Positions 63,070 to 64,000 of a DNA stretch of 64,000 bases are shown here, one piece after another (the first letter of the stretch is position 1; each line of letters opens with the position of its first letter). Below the pieces are notes generated by a model. The model saw nothing but the letters and a program-made list of their open reading frames with translations. It was not told the DNA's origin and ran no database searches. The DNA lies in assembly GCF_041060425.1 (NCBI RefSeq), contig NZ_JAULBC010000006.1:434001-498000 (forward strand), read 5' to 3'. Position numbers and translations under genes: made by a program. The stretch is from Danxiaibacter flavus. Lineage in GTDB: Bacteria; Bacteroidota; Bacteroidia; Chitinophagales; Chitinophagaceae.

Positions 63070-63512
63070 GGTTTAAAGTTTTTTAGCATGCTGTTTTGTA
63101 AGTTAACAGCAAGGCGTTTTTTGCCTACTCTTATCAGGATTTTCGGCAAGCTCCTTTGAGTGTATTTATATTTCTGGCTGGTGACTTTGGTTGAAGTCAC
63201 AGCATTTTCACTGAGTTCATTTCTTTGAAGGATATTTTTGCATCAACGATTTGATTACAAGAGCGGACACATAGAAATTTTAGTAAGCATGTAAGTATAA
63301 CCGCGGGGGAGAAAAATGTTACCCCTGGTGGAAGAAAGTAAGACGTGTAAGACAGTAAGACGTGTAAGACAGTAAGATGTGTAAGACAGTAAGATAGTAA
63401 GACATGTAAGATGTGTGGCCTGGCGCTGTTCTCTGTGCGCCTCCGAGTATTCTCCGTGGACCTCTGTGTAACCGTATTTTTAGATTGTATTGACAATCAG
63501 AATAGTCAAGGT
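63070..63512. repeat. Intergenic repeats: GTAAGAC array and dispersed family site 6
   Basis: GTAAGACGTGTAAGACA-type units repeat about eight times at 63339-63415. CTCTGTGCGCCTCCGAG to CCTCTGTGTAACCG (63429-63475) belongs to the dispersed CTCTGTG family. No gene is supported; frames crossing this stretch are built from the repeats. Confidence 0.65.
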
Positions 63513-64000
63513 TTAATAGATCCATTGAAGTCTCCAGATGAAACTGTTGGTTACTCCAATAAGCCCGTCTTTGTTCAGATTGCTTGCGCCATATCCAAAA
63601 CTGATGCGCCAGCGTGTTGATGCCCACCAGTTGAGTCCGAGATACATTTTGTCCAGCAATCCGCCCTGTACATCCCTGCCATTCAGGTTAACCTGGGATA
63701 TGCGCGCTGCAACTTCCCAGGCGCCTCCTTTGCCAACGGGTTTTATTCTTCTTGCGTAAGCTGCTTTTTTATCGTATGGGCGTTGTTCGCCACTTATAAC
63801 CCAGCTGCCTGTAAAGTAATACCCTTTAAACTGCTGCGTGCCCTTAGGCGTGTTAGCCCATGCATGAACATATTCGCTCAACAAAGAAAAGTTGTCGATG
63901 CTCCACAATTGCTCAAAGCCGAAGTTCCATGACCTGGATGCGGGAAAGTCTTTGGTATCTACATAATACGAAGAAACATTCGATTCATTTCTGCCCTTGT
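63513..64000 (-). CDS. OprP/OprO-like porin, C-terminal part (cut by window edge)
   Basis: About 162 C-terminal residues are visible, open to the window edge. Alternating beta-strand segments end in a Tyr (WRLQWIY), typical of outer-membrane barrels. Blocks such as FKGYYFTGSWVISGEQRPYD and GAWEVAARISQVNLN are characteristic of phosphate-selective porin O/P-type proteins. It would form an outer-membrane channel for anions. The internal TTG at 63908 is not a start; coding continues upstream through NESNVSSYYVDTKDFP. Confidence 0.8.
   Translation of the reverse strand, partial: KGRNESNVSSYYVDTKDFPASRSWNFGFEQLWSIDNFSLLSEYVHAWANTPKGTQQFKGYYFTGSWVISGEQRPYDKKAAYARRIKPVGKGGAWEVAARISQVNLNGRDVQGGLLDKMYLGLNWWASTRWRISFGYGASNLNKDGLIGVTNSFIWRLQWIY

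Noticed and set aside
63197..63627. Minus-strand frames in the repeat region
   Set aside because: They are built from GTAAGAC and CTCTGTG repeats.

Overview
The window looks like chromosomal DNA of a Bacteroidota member, most likely of the Chitinophagaceae type (inference, no marker gene was compared). The support is: a bacillithiol gene (bshC), GTP-type PEP carboxykinase, many Sec, Tat and lipoprotein leaders, MG2/plug-type and DUF1080 secreted proteins, TAnnTTTG-like -7 boxes, few obvious Shine-Dalgarno sites, and a RAYT/REP system. GC is in the low 40s by eye. One 100-N assembly gap lies at 7804-7903. No CRISPR array, prophage or intact IS element was seen.

Layout. 1-6.5 kb holds housekeeping genes: bshC (cut by the window edge), rimO, an AspT-type exporter and pckG. 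6.6-8.2 kb holds tRNA-Arg and tRNA-Lys, followed by a tandem array of decayed tRNA-Lys copies, repeated hairpin terminators and two identical GIY-YIG nuclease genes. The assembly breaks inside this array. 8.2-12.7 kb holds small redox enzyme and regulator pairs (MDR/HxlR, SDR/AraC, SnoaL-like/HxlR). 12.9-24.2 kb is one co-oriented eight-gene minus-strand cluster in which every product carries a Sec, Tat or lipoprotein leader: three paralogous amidohydrolases, two SelA-like PLP enzymes, a RidA homologue and two cytochrome c / PQQ-type beta-propeller dehydrogenases. 24.3-35.9 kb is accessory: a decayed GIY-YIG unit, a second SDR/AraC pair, an XRE-pentapeptide fusion, two tiny genes, a gutted REP-associated transposase with its REPs, two Crp/Fnr regulators, an esterase, msrA and an epimerase. 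35.9-40.4 kb holds secreted GH43, GH29 and sialidase-like enzymes. 40.6-42.7 kb is an orphan DUF4157 protein of the type linked to extracellular contractile injection systems. 42.7-64 kb is mixed: YjbQ, S66 peptidase, VOC, GNAT, an FtsX permease, hydrolases, DUF1080, an MG2/plug giant, GH16, an MscS channel, a 681-residue duplicated-domain protein and the end of an OprP-like porin.

How genes work together. The 12.9-24.2 kb cluster reads as an envelope catabolic pathway: amide or lactam hydrolysis, PLP-dependent elimination, imine hydrolysis by RidA, and oxidation that feeds electrons to cytochrome c. Its substrate is unknown. pckG with the neighbouring AspT/SucE-like carrier could couple PEP/oxaloacetate interconversion to dicarboxylate export. 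The GIY-YIG units are joined to the 3' end of tRNA-Lys-like sequence in both places where they occur, which suggests a small tRNA-associated mobile or parasitic element.

Intergenic DNA is rich in dispersed repeats: an ACACAGAG/CTCTGTGT family (six sites), REPs (five), a 121-bp triple tandem repeat inside inverted arms, a palindromic element at 45.2 kb, three short-period degenerate arrays, and a hairpin family with a conserved core but unique outer stems.
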